Of a stretch of 64,000 nucleotides of DNA, positions 8,853 to 17,882 are shown piece by piece. The position numbers were made by a program, and so were the translations under genes. The DNA lies in assembly GCF_003206155.1 (NCBI RefSeq), contig NZ_PZJV01000001.1, forward strand, positions 1,222,572 through 1,286,571, written 5' to 3'. Numbering within the stretch: position 1 is the first letter of the stretch; the number at the start of each line of letters is the position of its first letter. This DNA comes from Salinicola halophilus (GTDB lineage: Bacteria > Pseudomonadota > Gammaproteobacteria > Pseudomonadales > Halomonadaceae). The notes beneath the pieces are model-generated. The model was not told where the DNA came from, did not search any database, and saw nothing but the letters and a program-made list of their open reading frames with translations.

Positions 8853-10340
8853 TCACGCTATGCCGTATTGTGTCGCGAGGGCCTGTCGATAGCGGGCGTA
8901 GACCTCGTCATAGCGCGTGACGATCTCCGGCTGGGGGCGGGTGAGCGTGGTCTCGTCGAGCTTGACCCAGTCACGGCAGAGCACGTCGAGATCCACGGCG
9001 CCATCGCGGTCGTCGCACCAGCGCGCCTGAATCGCACCGCCGAAGGCCGCGGCCTCAGTAACCACCGGGCAGACCACGTCGGCATCCAGGATATCCGCGA
9101 CGATCTGGCGCCAGACCGGACTCTTCGCCCCGCCCCCCACGAGCCGCACCTGCGTGGCGTTATCGGCAAGCGGCCCCAGCAGCTCGAGCCCGTAGCGCAG
9201 TCCGAAGGTCGCACTCTCCACCGCCGCGCGGCAGAGATTGGCCGGCGTGGTGTTGAAACTCGTCATGCCGCTCAGACTCGCCTGCGCCTGAGGCAGCGCC
9301 GGGACCCGCTCGCCGCTGAAGAACGGCAGCAGCGTGACGCCCCCAGCGCCCGGCTCGGCACTGGCGACGGCGCGGTTGAATCCCTCGAGATCCAGGCCGA
9401 GGAGCTCACGCATTGTCGTGGTCGCCGAGGTGACGTTCATGGTGCAGATGAGCGGCAGCCAGCCGGCGTGGCTGGCGCAGAAGTTGGCGACCATGGCGCT
9501 GTCGGGCACCACCGGGTCCGGCGAATGCACGGCGATGGTACCCGAGGTGCCTAGACTGATGGTCATCATCCCGGACTCGATGTTGCCGGTACCGATGGCG
9601 CCCATCATGTTGTCCCCGCCGCCGCTGGCGACGAGTACGTCGTCACACAGGCCGAGTTCACGCGCGAGTTCGGGACGCACGCGACCTGCCGCGTCGCGAG
9701 AGTCGATCAGCCGCGGCAGTACCGCATCCGCATCCAACTCGGGCGCGATGCATTCGAACACGTCGCGGCGCCAGGTTCGGGTGCGCGTATCGAAATAGCC
9801 GGTACCCGAGGCGTCGCCCGCCTCCGCCACCCGCTCCCCGGTCAGCCAGAAGTTGAGATAGTCGTGAGGCAGCAGCAGCGTGGCGATGCGTGCGTAGGCG
9901 TCGGGGTGCGTCTCGCGCAGCCAGGCGATCTTGGAGGCGGTGTAGCCGGTCTGCAGTACCAGCCCCAGTTTGTCGATGCAGCCGGCCTCGCCGCCCAGGC
10001 GTTCGATCAGCCGAGCGTTGTGGTCGGCGGTCTCGGTGTCGTTCCAGAGCTTGGCAGGGTGCACTGGCTCGCCTTCGGCATCCAGCGCCACCATACCGTG
10101 CTGCTGACCGGAGACGCCGATACCGCGTACGGCACTCCCCTCGACGCCGGCATAGGAGAGCGCTTCCTGCAGCGCCTCGCGAAAGGCACCGGTCCACTCC
10201 CCGACGGCCTGCTCCCGGCGGCCGTTGTCTCCCTGCTCGAGCCGATGAGGACGAGAGGCTTCGCCCAGGATACGACCGCCGTCAGGGTCGACCACGACGA
10301 CCTTGGTGCTCTGCGTACCGCAATCCACGCCGATATACAT
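8853..10340 (-). CDS. xylB: Xylulokinase
   Basis: 495-residue FGGY-family carbohydrate kinase that phosphorylates D-xylulose, here the likely product of D-arabitol oxidation. The N-terminal phosphate loop is [18 protein letters not shown] (77-84) contacts the sugar, and the catalytic aspartate is D243 in [11 protein letters not shown]. The FGGY motif is the variant [10 protein letters not shown] near the C-terminus. GGGGAG precedes the ATG. It is the last gene of the polyol operon, 54 bp after the polyol dehydrogenase. Some polyol operons also carry a fructokinase; none is seen here. Confidence 0.93.
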   Translation of the reverse strand: MYIGVDCGTQSTKVVVVDPDGGRILGEASRPHRLEQGDNGRREQAVGEWTGAFREALQEALSYAGVEGSAVRGIGVSGQQHGMVALDAEGEPVHPAKLWNDTETADHNARLIERLGGEAGCIDKLGLVLQTGYTASKIAWLRETHPDAYARIATLLLPHDYLNFWLTGERVAEAGDASGTGYFDTRTRTWRRDVFECIAPELDADAVLPRLIDSRDAAGRVRPELARELGLCDDVLVASGGGDNMMGAIGTGNIESGMMTISLGTSGTIAVHSPDPVVPDSAMVANFCASHAGWLPLICTMNVTSATTTMRELLGLDLEGFNRAVASAEPGAGGVTLLPFFSGERVPALPQAQASLSGMTSFNTTPANLCRAAVESATFGLRYGLELLGPLADNATQVRLVGGGAKSPVWRQIVADILDADVVCPVVTEAAAFGGAIQARWCDDRDGAVDLDVLCRDWVKLDETTLTRPQPEIVTRYDEVYARYRQALATQYGIA

Positions 10341-10394
10341 CGTCTCGCTCCCCTGTGTTGCTGATAAGGACGTTCCCCCGCTGTCAGGCGGTTC

Positions 10395-11870
10395 TCAGCG
10401 GGCGACGAGCCACTCGACGCAGGCGCGAGCGCCATCGCGGTGTAACCGTTCGAGCGCGTCGAGATACGCCTCTCGAAAGCGCGCATCGTCGGCCAGGTCG
10501 CCAAACAGCTGGCGGTTCTCGATGAACGCCGTCGGCTCGGTACGGTTGCGCTGGGCGATGGCAGTGAGCTCGTCTTTCAACCGGTCGACGATCGTGATCG
10601 GCTCGCCCTGCTCATCGCGGCCCTCGGCATAGCGCGCCCAGCTCGCCACCACGGCGGCACTGCGCTGGATGTCGCCACCGCTGTCGAGCTGCTCGCGCAC
10701 CACCGGCAGCAGCCACTTGGGAATGCGATCGGAACTCTCGGCGCAGAGTCGCGCCAGGGTGTCCCGGATCTCGGGGTTGGCGAAGCGTTCGATCAGCGTG
10801 TGCTTGTAGTCGTCGAGGTCGACACCCGGTACCGGCGAGAGCGTCGGCGTCGCCTCCTCGTTCATGTAGTCCAGCAGAAACTGCACGAACAGTGGGTCCT
10901 GGCAGACTTCGTGGGCGTAGCGATAGCCGGCCAGGTAGCCGAAGTAGGTCAGCGCCTGATGGCTGGCATTGAGCAGGCGCAGCTTCATCAGCTCGTAGGG
11001 CATCACGTCGTCGACGACCTGCACGCCCGCGCGTTCGAACGGCGGGCGTCCGGCGTTGAAGTGATCCTCCAGCACCCACTGGGTGAACGGCTCGCACACC
11101 ACCGGCCAGCGATCATCCAGCTCGAAGCGACGGCGAACCTCCTCGATGTCCTCCTCGGTCGTCACCGGAGTAATCCGATCGACCATCGAGTTGGGGAATG
11201 GGACCTCGGCGTCGATCCAGGCGCCGAGCTCGGCGTCGCGGGCCCGGGCATAGGCGACGAACATCCTGTGCGCGACCTCGCCGTTGCCTTGGATGTTGTC
11301 GCAGGACATCACGGTGAACGGCGCGATCCCCGCGGCCCGGCGCCGCGCCAGCGCCTCGACGACGATGCCGAAGCTGGTCGTCGGGGCCGTCGGCGAGGCG
11401 AGATCCCGCGCCACGTCGGGGTTGTCGAGGTCGAACTCGCCGGTGACGTGGTGAAAGTTGTAGCCGCCCTCGGTCACCGTCAGCGAGACGATGCGAATCT
11501 GCGGGTCGACCAGCGTCGCCAGTACCTTTTCGACGTCATCCGGGGCGAACAGATAGTCGACGATCGAGCCGATCACCCGCGCCTGATAGTCGCCGTCGGG
11601 ATACTTCACGACCAGCGTATAGAGATGGTCCTGAGCGGCGAGCGCCTCCTGCATGCGCCGGTCTCCCGGCATCACGCCGATGCCCACGATGCCCCAATCC
11701 AGCGCTTCGCCCTCGTTCATCAGGGTGTCGAGAACCATCGCCTGATGGGCGCGATGAAAACCGCCGACGCCGAAATGCGCGATACCGGGGGTGACGCGCC
11801 GGCGGTCGTACTCGGGCTTGGCGACGGTCACGTCGAGGGCGTCGAGCGCGGCGGCGTTCAAAGTCTGCAT
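10395..11870 (-). CDS. mtlD: Polyol (mannitol/arabitol) 2-dehydrogenase
   Basis: 491-residue NAD-dependent long-chain polyol dehydrogenase, the usual monomeric length. The NAD site is in AHFGVGGFHRAHQ (about 31-43). The catalytic triad is K296, N301 and H304 in KLRLLNASH, one residue offset from the K295/N300/H303 triad of the Pseudomonas mannitol dehydrogenase. It would oxidise D-mannitol to fructose and D-arabitol to xylulose in the cytosol. CAGGAG precedes the ATG. It lies between the transporter ATPase and xylulokinase, so imported polyols would be oxidised and then phosphorylated by products of the same operon. Confidence 0.93.
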   Translation of the reverse strand: MQTLNAAALDALDVTVAKPEYDRRRVTPGIAHFGVGGFHRAHQAMVLDTLMNEGEALDWGIVGIGVMPGDRRMQEALAAQDHLYTLVVKYPDGDYQARVIGSIVDYLFAPDDVEKVLATLVDPQIRIVSLTVTEGGYNFHHVTGEFDLDNPDVARDLASPTAPTTSFGIVVEALARRRAAGIAPFTVMSCDNIQGNGEVAHRMFVAYARARDAELGAWIDAEVPFPNSMVDRITPVTTEEDIEEVRRRFELDDRWPVVCEPFTQWVLEDHFNAGRPPFERAGVQVVDDVMPYELMKLRLLNASHQALTYFGYLAGYRYAHEVCQDPLFVQFLLDYMNEEATPTLSPVPGVDLDDYKHTLIERFANPEIRDTLARLCAESSDRIPKWLLPVVREQLDSGGDIQRSAAVVASWARYAEGRDEQGEPITIVDRLKDELTAIAQRNRTEPTAFIENRQLFGDLADDARFREAYLDALERLHRDGARACVEWLVAR

Positions 11871-11947
11871 GGTTCAGCTCCTGTTGGGCCGGCGGACGAA
11901 AACATGGAGGTTCGGTCACACGATTCAGGGTAGCGAGATGCCGACGC

Positions 11948-13060
11948 TCAGGTCGTGACGGCATCCATGGCGGAGACGCTGCCACGAGCGATGACGTCGT
12001 CGGTCTCGACGTCGAACAGGTGCAGCTTGTCGCTGGGACAGCCCAGGGTCAGGCGCTCGCCCACCGCGATCTGACGATGACCGGCGAGCTGCGCGGTAAC
12101 GATGCTTTCGCCCACGCGAAGCTGCACCACCGTTACCGCGCCCAGTGTCTCGACCACCTCGACCTCGCCTGTGACGTGACAGCGCTCGTCGGCGGCATCC
12201 GTCAGGTGTTCCGGGCGCACCCCGACCCAGACATCGCCGCCGCGAGACGCCATCGTCCTGGCGTGCGGCTCGTCGAGCGCCAGTCGGAAGCCCTCGCCTT
12301 CGAGTAAGCCGCTCGCATGACGTGCCCGCAGAAAGTTCATCGACGGATTGCCGATGAAGCCGGCGACGAAGCGGTTGGCGGGATGTTCGTAGAGGTTGAT
12401 CGGGGTGTCGGTCTGCTGAATCTCGCCGTCTTTCATCACCACGATGCGCTCGCCCATGGTCATGGCTTCCACCTGATCGTGGGTGACATAGAAAGTGGTC
12501 ACCTTGAGCCGCTTGTGCAGCTTGACGATCTCGGCACGCATATCGACGCGCAGCTTGGCGTCGAGATTCGAGAGCGGCTCGTCCATCAGAAAGACCTGGG
12601 GACTGCGTACGATCGCCCGGCCGAGCGCCACGCGCTGGCGCTGGCCGCCTGAGAGTTCGCGGGGCTTGCGATCGAGCAGCTTCTCGATTCCCAGCGTCTG
12701 CGCGGCCTCGTCGACCTTCGCCTTGATCTCCGCCGCCGGGCGTTTCTTGAGCTTCAGGCTGAAGGCCATGTTCTCGGCCACGCTCATGTGCGGGTAGAGC
12801 GCGTAGCTCTGGAACACCATGGCGATATCGCGCTCTTTCGGCGGTACCTCGCTCACATCGCGCTCGCCGATGAGGATCTCGCCGCCGGTGTTGCGCTCGA
12901 GCCCGGCGATCATGCGCATGGTGGTGGACTTGCCACAGCCGGACGGCCCGACCAGGACGACGAACTCGCCGTCGCGGGTAGTCAGGTTGAAGTTGTCGAC
13001 TGCGTTGTTACCGCTGCTGCCGTAGCGCTTGGCAACGTTCTTGAGTTCGACGATGGCCAT
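11948..13060 (-). CDS. Polyol ABC transporter, ATP-binding subunit
   Basis: 370-residue MalK-type ATPase (MtlK/SmoK group) that drives sugar-alcohol import. Walker A GPSGCGKST is at 38-46, Q-loop VFQSYALYP at about 82-90, signature LSGGQRQR at 136-143, and Walker B VFLMDEP at 156-162. A C-terminal TOBE-type regulatory domain includes VGVRPEHL. A DAKLRVDMRAEI stretch typical of the family follows Walker B. It sits immediately after the two permease genes and before the dehydrogenase. AGAGGG lies ahead of the ATG. Confidence 0.95.
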   Translation of the reverse strand: MAIVELKNVAKRYGSSGNNAVDNFNLTTRDGEFVVLVGPSGCGKSTTMRMIAGLERNTGGEILIGERDVSEVPPKERDIAMVFQSYALYPHMSVAENMAFSLKLKKRPAAEIKAKVDEAAQTLGIEKLLDRKPRELSGGQRQRVALGRAIVRSPQVFLMDEPLSNLDAKLRVDMRAEIVKLHKRLKVTTFYVTHDQVEAMTMGERIVVMKDGEIQQTDTPINLYEHPANRFVAGFIGNPSMNFLRARHASGLLEGEGFRLALDEPHARTMASRGGDVWVGVRPEHLTDAADERCHVTGEVEVVETLGAVTVVQLRVGESIVTAQLAGHRQIAVGERLTLGCPSDKLHLFDVETDDVIARGSVSAMDAVTT

Positions 13061-13105
13061 CTCAAAAGCCCTCTGAAAGAAATTCTCGACCCGCGCAGCC
13101 GCCGG

Positions 13106-13930
13106 TCACTTGACGGCGCCGAAGGTCAGCCCGCGAACCATCTGACGCTGGGTGAACCAGCCGAGCACGATGATCGGTGCGATCGCCAGCACGGAGGCGG
13201 CGGACATCTTGGCCCAGAACAGCCCCTCGGCACTCTTGAAAGAGGCGATGTAGACGGCGAGCGTCGCCGCCCGGTGATCGCTCATGGTGATGCTCCAGAA
13301 CGACTCGTTCCACGCCAGGATCAGTGCCAGCAGTCCGGTAGAGGCGAGACCGGGAAGCGCCAGCGGCAGCACCACCTTGAACAGCGTCTGCAGAATGCTG
13401 GCGCCGTCGATGTCGGCGGCCTCGACGATGTCCTTGGGAATGTCGCGAAAGTACGAGTAGACCATCCAGATGATGATCGGCAGGTTCATGGCGGTGAACA
13501 GCAGCGTCAGCCCGAGTGGGTGATCCAGCAGGCCCACCGTCTTGTAGACCAGAAACATCGGAATCAGCACGCCCACCGCGGGGATGAACTTGGTCGACAC
13601 CATCCACACGAGCAGAAAATCGGTGCGTTTGTTGGGGTAGAACGCCATCGCGTAGGCCGCCGGCACCGCCAGCGCCAGCCCGACGAGCGTCGAAGCCACC
13701 GCGGTCAGCGCCGAGTTCCAGGCGTAGTGCCAGTAGCCGCTGCCCTGGGCGAGCGCGGTCTTGAAGCTCTCGAGCGTCGGCGTGAACCAGAACGTCGGGT
13801 TGACGCTGAACGCCTGCTGCTCGGTCTTGAACGCCGTCAGCAGCAGCCAGAGGATGGGAAAGAAGATCAGTAGCGCCACGACCCAGGCGAGTACGCCGAA
13901 GGCGACATTGGAGAATCGGCTCGAGTTCAT
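13106..13930 (-). CDS. Polyol ABC transporter permease (MalG-type)
   Basis: 274-residue inner-membrane permease with six predicted membrane segments. The EAA loop EAADIDGASILQTLFKVVLP, which contacts the ATPase, lies in the central part. The open frame begins far upstream, but the ATG at 13930 overlaps the stop codon of the preceding permease by four bases (ATGA), so translation of the pair is coupled. Its N-terminus MNSSRFSNVAFGVLAWVVAL begins the first membrane helix. Order and type match the MtlG/SmoG subunit of mannitol/sorbitol/arabitol importers. Confidence 0.93.
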   Translation of the reverse strand: MNSSRFSNVAFGVLAWVVALLIFFPILWLLLTAFKTEQQAFSVNPTFWFTPTLESFKTALAQGSGYWHYAWNSALTAVASTLVGLALAVPAAYAMAFYPNKRTDFLLVWMVSTKFIPAVGVLIPMFLVYKTVGLLDHPLGLTLLFTAMNLPIIIWMVYSYFRDIPKDIVEAADIDGASILQTLFKVVLPLALPGLASTGLLALILAWNESFWSITMSDHRAATLAVYIASFKSAEGLFWAKMSAASVLAIAPIIVLGWFTQRQMVRGLTFGAVK

Positions 13931-14856
13931 CGTGCGGCTCCCGCGTTCAGGTTTCCGGCGATGAACCGGATCAGCATGATGGCGAAGATGTTCGCGAGCA
14001 CGACGGCACCGATGGCTGCGGCGGAGGCAATACCGATGTCGTACTGCTGGAAGACGGTCTGGAAGATGTAGTACGGCAGATTGGTCGTCGCCGTGCCCGG
14101 CCCCCCGCTCGTGGTGGTGTAGATCTCGGCGAACGAGGTCAGAAAGAAGATGCTCTCGAGCATGACCACGACGTAGAGCACCTGCCCCAGATGCGGAATC
14201 ACGATATGGCGAAATTCCTGCAAGGCGCCGGCGCCGTCGAGTCGCGCCGCTTCCAGCTGATCTTCCGGCAGCGACTGCAGTCCGGTGAGCAGTACCAGCA
14301 GGGCGAACGGCGTCCACTCCCAGGTGATGGTGATGATGACCGAGATCATGGGGTACTGATCGAGCCAGACGATCGGCTCGAAACCCAGCTGACGGGCGAT
14401 CCAGGCGAAAAGTCCGAAAACCGGATGGAACAGCATGTTCTTCCAGATCAGGCCGGTGACCACCGGCATGACGAAAAATGGCGCCACCGCGAGCGTGCGG
14501 GCGATGCCGCGACCGGCGAAGGTGCGATTGAAGAGCAGCGCCAGCAGCATGCCGAGCGAGACGGTGATGGCGAGACTCGCCAGCACGATGATCAGCGTAT
14601 TGCCGAGCGAGTGCCAGAAGACGGGGTCGCCGAACAGAATGGCGTAGTTACCGAAACCCGCGAAGCCGTTGTACATCGGCATCATCAGGTTGTACTGCTG
14701 AAACGAGTAGTAGATGGTCATCAGCAGCGGCACGAGCATCCAGATCAGCAGGAAGATCACCGCTGGCGCCATCAGAAGACGCGTGGTGCGCGCGAACGAG
14801 CGCGCCCCGGATACCTCGGCACTCGCCGCCGATGCAGTGGGGGAAGTGGCTTTCAT
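13927..14856 (-). CDS. Polyol ABC transporter permease (MalF-type)
   Basis: 309-residue inner-membrane permease with about six membrane segments and a short alanine/serine-rich cytosolic N-terminus. The EAA loop EAARLDGAGALQEFRHIVIP is at about 208-227. The ATG at 14856 was chosen because the longer frame adds a non-membrane, low-complexity leader; a GGAAA lies ahead of it. It pairs with the MalG-type subunit through an ATGA overlap and follows the binding-protein gene by 155 bp. It corresponds to MtlF/SmoF. Confidence 0.92.
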   Translation of the reverse strand: MKATSPTASAASAEVSGARSFARTTRLLMAPAVIFLLIWMLVPLLMTIYYSFQQYNLMMPMYNGFAGFGNYAILFGDPVFWHSLGNTLIIVLASLAITVSLGMLLALLFNRTFAGRGIARTLAVAPFFVMPVVTGLIWKNMLFHPVFGLFAWIARQLGFEPIVWLDQYPMISVIITITWEWTPFALLVLLTGLQSLPEDQLEAARLDGAGALQEFRHIVIPHLGQVLYVVVMLESIFFLTSFAEIYTTTSGGPGTATTNLPYYIFQTVFQQYDIGIASAAAIGAVVLANIFAIMLIRFIAGNLNAGAAR

Positions 14857-15011
14857 GGGCGGTTTCCGCGAATGTCGGCTGCTCCTGTCGATCAAGGAGT
14901 GCAGCCAGGGAGTCTCACCGCACCGCGACGCCACCGACCGGCAGGACCGGTCGATGGCGTGCGGGCGTCGGTTGCGGATGGGCGCCCCGGCTAGGGGCGC
15001 CTATCGCCGTT

Positions 15012-16316
15012 TTACTCCGGCTTACCGGTCTGCTGCATGAGACGCTCGGTGAACGCCTGGCCCTGGCTCAGCGCGTCGTCGACGCTTTGCTGCCCGGAGA
15101 GCATCGCCGCCATCAGCTGACCCATGCGGGTACCGATCGCCTGGAACTGCGGGATGGTGACGAACTGCACGCCGGTGTAAGGCACTTCCTGCGCGCTGGG
15201 GTCGTTGGGACTGGCGCTGCTGATCGCCTCTTCGACCAGCGGGGCGAACGGCGCGGCCTCGACGTAGGCGTCATTGTCATAGGTCGACTGACGCGTGCCC
15301 GGGGGCACCGAGAGCCAGCCCTTTTCGTCGGCCACCGCTTCGATGTAGTCCTGCGACGTCGCCCACTCGATGAAGGTCGTGGCGGCTTCCTGATGCTGCG
15401 AAGACTGCGGCACGCCAAGCGCCCAGGTGAACAGCCAGTTGGAGCCTTTCTCGGTGGTCTGGTAGGGCGCCTGGGCGAAGCCAACGCTATCGGCGACTTT
15501 CGAGGTTGCCGAATCGCTCACGTAGCTCGCGGCCACGGTCGAGTCGACCCACATGCCGCACTGACCGTTGGCGAACAGCGTCTCGGACTCGGTGAAACCG
15601 TTGGACGTCACGCCCGGAGGACCGTACTCGTTGAGCAGTTCGACGTAGGCGTTGGCCGCGTTCTTCCACTCTTCGCTGTCGAGCTGCGGGTTCCAGTCCA
15701 TGTCGAACCAGCGCCCGCCGAAGCTGTTGACCATGGTGCCGAACAGCGCCATGTTCTGGCCCCAGCCAGGCAATCCGCGCAGGCAGATACCGTAGACGCC
15801 GTCGCCAGGCGCATGAATCGCCTCGGCGTAGTCGCGCACCTGATCCCAGGTCGGCTTCTCCGCCATTTCGATGTTCGCTTTTTCGAACAGATCCTTGCGG
15901 TAGTAGGTCACCGAGGATTCCGCGTAGAACGGCAACGCGTAGAGCTCGCCGTCAACGCTGAGCCCTTCTCTCACCGGTGCCAGCAGATCGTCGACGTCGT
16001 AGTCGTCGGGCAGCTCGGTGAGCGGCGCAAGCCAGTCGTTCTGCGCCCAGATCGGCGTTTCGTAGTTGCTGACCGTCACCACGTCGTACTGACCCGCGCC
16101 ACTGGCGATATCGGTGGTCACTTTCTGACGCAGCTCGTTCTCCGGCAGCGTCACCCAGTTCACCTGGATATCGGGATGCGCTTCGTTGAACGCCGACATC
16201 ATGCTCTGCATGGTCGCCATGTCCGGATTGTTGACGGTGGCGACGGTAATCTCGGTGCTCTGCGCCATCGCGGCGGAGCAAGCACCGAGTCCCGCGACCA
16301 GTAGGGCTGTTCTCAT
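15012..16316 (-). CDS. Polyol ABC transporter, substrate-binding protein
   Basis: 434-residue periplasmic binding protein of the sugar/polyol family (MtlE/SmoE group). A cleavable signal peptide covers about residues 1-18 (MRTALLVAGLGACSAAMA, then QSTEITVATV). The mature part has the two-lobe cluster pattern, with YDVVTVSNYETPIW and LYALPFYAESS typical of polyol-binding proteins. The start at 16316 has AGGA nine bases ahead; the longer frame would bury the signal peptide. It is the first gene of the operon, downstream of a roughly 290-base leader with three tandem 16-bp repeats. Confidence 0.94.
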   Translation of the reverse strand: MRTALLVAGLGACSAAMAQSTEITVATVNNPDMATMQSMMSAFNEAHPDIQVNWVTLPENELRQKVTTDIASGAGQYDVVTVSNYETPIWAQNDWLAPLTELPDDYDVDDLLAPVREGLSVDGELYALPFYAESSVTYYRKDLFEKANIEMAEKPTWDQVRDYAEAIHAPGDGVYGICLRGLPGWGQNMALFGTMVNSFGGRWFDMDWNPQLDSEEWKNAANAYVELLNEYGPPGVTSNGFTESETLFANGQCGMWVDSTVAASYVSDSATSKVADSVGFAQAPYQTTEKGSNWLFTWALGVPQSSQHQEAATTFIEWATSQDYIEAVADEKGWLSVPPGTRQSTYDNDAYVEAAPFAPLVEEAISSASPNDPSAQEVPYTGVQFVTIPQFQAIGTRMGQLMAAMLSGQQSVDDALSQGQAFTERLMQQTGKPE

Positions 16317-16346
16317 TGTGGCGTTCCTCTCGTGGCATCCGTTGTT

Positions 16347-16394
16347 GTGCTGAGACGTTGCTGTGCTGAGACGCTGCCGGGCTGAAACGTTGCG
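16347..16394 (-). repeat. Three tandem 16-bp repeats in the polyol-operon leader
   Basis: Units 16347-16362 (GTGCTGAGACGTTGCT), 16363-16378 (GTGCTGAGACGCTGCC) and 16379-16394 (GGGCTGAAACGTTGCG) follow each other without gaps and differ at only a few positions. They lie in the predicted 5' leader of the operon mRNA, about 30 bases before the binding-protein start. They may be slippage products, or protein or RNA binding sites. Confidence 0.7.
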
Positions 16395-16610
16395 CCAAGG
16401 CGTTCGCTCGAGCGTCTTGCCGAGACCGCGTATCGATGCGGCGGGCGGCGACCGCCGCGGCATCGTGACGTCGCGGCGCGATGCCCGCCCAGCCTACATA
16501 GCGTCCGAACCCGTTCCGAATACGTCGCTCGCCCGATGTCTCGACACCCCAAAAGCGCCATGAGGCAAAGCGCATGGTGGTACATCGCCGCCGACCGACG
16601 TCACTGATAG

Positions 16611-16638
16611 ATCATAAAGATAACAACGCCGTTATCAA
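16611..16638 (-). promoter_or_regulatory. Candidate sigma-70 promoter of the polyol operon
   Basis: On the minus strand TTGATA (16638-16633) and TATGAT (16616-16611) are separated by 16 bases, a good sigma-70 arrangement (TTGATA matches 5 of 6 and TATGAT 5 of 6). It lies in the AT-rich island and would give a leader of about 290 bases before the binding-protein gene. Confidence 0.6.
16619..16636. promoter_or_regulatory. Candidate LacI-family operator
   Basis: GATAACAACGCCGTTATC has perfect 6-bp outer arms (GATAAC / GTTATC) and a central CG pair, the usual geometry of LacI-family operators. It lies between the -35 and -10 elements of the candidate operon promoter, so binding would block RNA polymerase. 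The divergent LacI regulator is the obvious candidate protein. Confidence 0.55.
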
Positions 16639-16688
16639 GTTTGTTTTATTACGTTTTTTTATTACAAAACAGACACTTAAAGGTTTTA

Positions 16689-16700
16689 ATACCAAGGTAT
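16689..16700. repeat. Small inverted repeat ATACC-AA-GGTAT
   Basis: Perfect 5-bp arms around AA in the AT-rich island between the polyol operon and its regulator. It could be an auxiliary operator; it lacks the central CG of the main site. Confidence 0.3.
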
Positions 16701-16886
16701 AAAGACGCTTTTTAGACTTAGGTATGACGCAAGTACGCGTTTTTCAGGACTTTCCAATGACATCAAATGATAGATAATGAAAAGGGGCGATCATTAGCTT
16801 CGCATCAAATCGCTCGCTCGCCGAGACATTGCGTTCGGCCAGCAGTCGTTCAGAATCCCCGGTCGGTCACCAAGGAGACGGCGTGA

Positions 16887-17870
16887 ATGGCTCGCACCAC
16901 GCTCGAAGACATCGCCAGGCAAGCCGGTGTTAGTAAGATTACGGTATCGCGAACGTTCAGCGCCCCGGAGAAGGTGCGCGCGGACACCCGAGAGCAGGTT
17001 CTGCGCGTCGCCCGTGAGCTCCATTACGCCCCAGCTTCGCAGCTCTCACGGCCCGCTGCGACTCGCACGCTGGGTCTGGTCAATCCCAACATGGGCAATC
17101 CGTTCTTCGGCCGGCTGACGCGAGAGATCACGCTGGCGGCACGCGCACACGGCTATTCGGTACTGGCGTTCGACTCCTACGAGTCGGAGACGCTGGAAGC
17201 AGAGGCGATCGAGAAACTGATCGAGTTCTCGGTGGATGCCGTGATCCTGTCGGTGATCTCTTCGGACATCGACTATCACCCGGCGTATCTGGATCGGCTC
17301 GCGCAGGCGGGCATTCCCGTGGTGCTGGTCGACCGCGAGCTCAAGGCGCCGCACAGCGGTGGGGTCTATATCGACAATCTGGACTGCGGCTACCGGGCCG
17401 GACGCTACATGCTCGAGCGCGGTATCAAGCGGCTGCTGGCGGTCTCGGGCCCCGCCGACTCGATGGTCTCCATCGGCCGCATGTCGGGTCTGCGAGAGGC
17501 ACTCGGCAGCCACGATGTGACTCTGGACGTCGTCTACAGCGACTTCAGCTTCGAACCGGCCTATCGCGCACTGCGGGCTCATCTGGAGTCGCACGACTGG
17601 CCCCAGGGCATCGTCGGTGCCAACAATCAGATCACGCTGGCGATTCTCAAGCTCTGCCATGAGCACGGCGTGACACCGCAGCGCAACGTGGAGATCTTCA
17701 GCGTCGACGATATCGAATACAGCGAAGTGTTCGGCCTGAATATCCCCTGCATCCGCCACGACCTGATGGAGATCGCGCAGCAGGTGCTGCAGCTGGCGCT
17801 GTCGGCGATCGACTCCCCGGCCCGGCGCGGCTTTCGCACCGTCGTTCGCGGCGAGCTTCGCGCCGGCTAG
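16887..17870 (+). CDS. LacI-family transcriptional regulator of polyol genes
   Basis: 327-residue LacI/GalR repressor. The N-terminal helix-turn-helix TLEDIARQAGVSKITVSRTF is at about 5-24, with the hinge around residues 45-60. The periplasmic-binding-like effector domain begins at TLGLVNPNMGNPFF, which contacts the sugar or polyol. AAGGAG lies upstream of the ATG. It is divergent from the polyol ABC operon, with a LacI-type operator overlapping the operon promoter, so it most likely represses the operon until a polyol or a derived sugar binds. The effector cannot be read from sequence. Confidence 0.9.
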   Translation: MARTTLEDIARQAGVSKITVSRTFSAPEKVRADTREQVLRVARELHYAPASQLSRPAATRTLGLVNPNMGNPFFGRLTREITLAARAHGYSVLAFDSYESETLEAEAIEKLIEFSVDAVILSVISSDIDYHPAYLDRLAQAGIPVVLVDRELKAPHSGGVYIDNLDCGYRAGRYMLERGIKRLLAVSGPADSMVSIGRMSGLREALGSHDVTLDVVYSDFSFEPAYRALRAHLESHDWPQGIVGANNQITLAILKLCHEHGVTPQRNVEIFSVDDIEYSEVFGLNIPCIRHDLMEIAQQVLQLALSAIDSPARRGFRTVVRGELRAG

Positions 17871-17882
17871 CAGGCTAGCCGG
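17863..17882. repeat. Perfect 9-bp inverted repeat across two convergent stops
   Basis: CCGGCTAGC and GCTAGCCGG separated by AG. The element spans the stop codon of the LacI gene and that of the histidine kinase, which converge four bases apart. There is no T run, so it is at most a weak bidirectional terminator or transcript-end hairpin. Confidence 0.5.

Larger units (their letters stand above)
16317..16886. other. Divergent control region of the polyol operon and LacI regulator
   Basis: 570 bp without a gene. The half near the operon holds three tandem 16-bp repeats (16347-16394). The middle (about 16600-16790) is strikingly AT-rich for this genome and carries the candidate operon promoter with an overlapping operator, a second small palindrome at 16689-16700, and possible hexamers for the regulator at 16751-16756 (TTTCCA) and 16773-16778 (GATAAT). 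The region also holds AAGGAG, the ribosome site of the LacI gene. Confidence 0.7.

Noticed and set aside
12788..13873. Large plus-strand frame across the ATPase and permease genes
   Set aside because: His/Gln/Arg-rich shadow translation crossing two genuine genes on the other strand.
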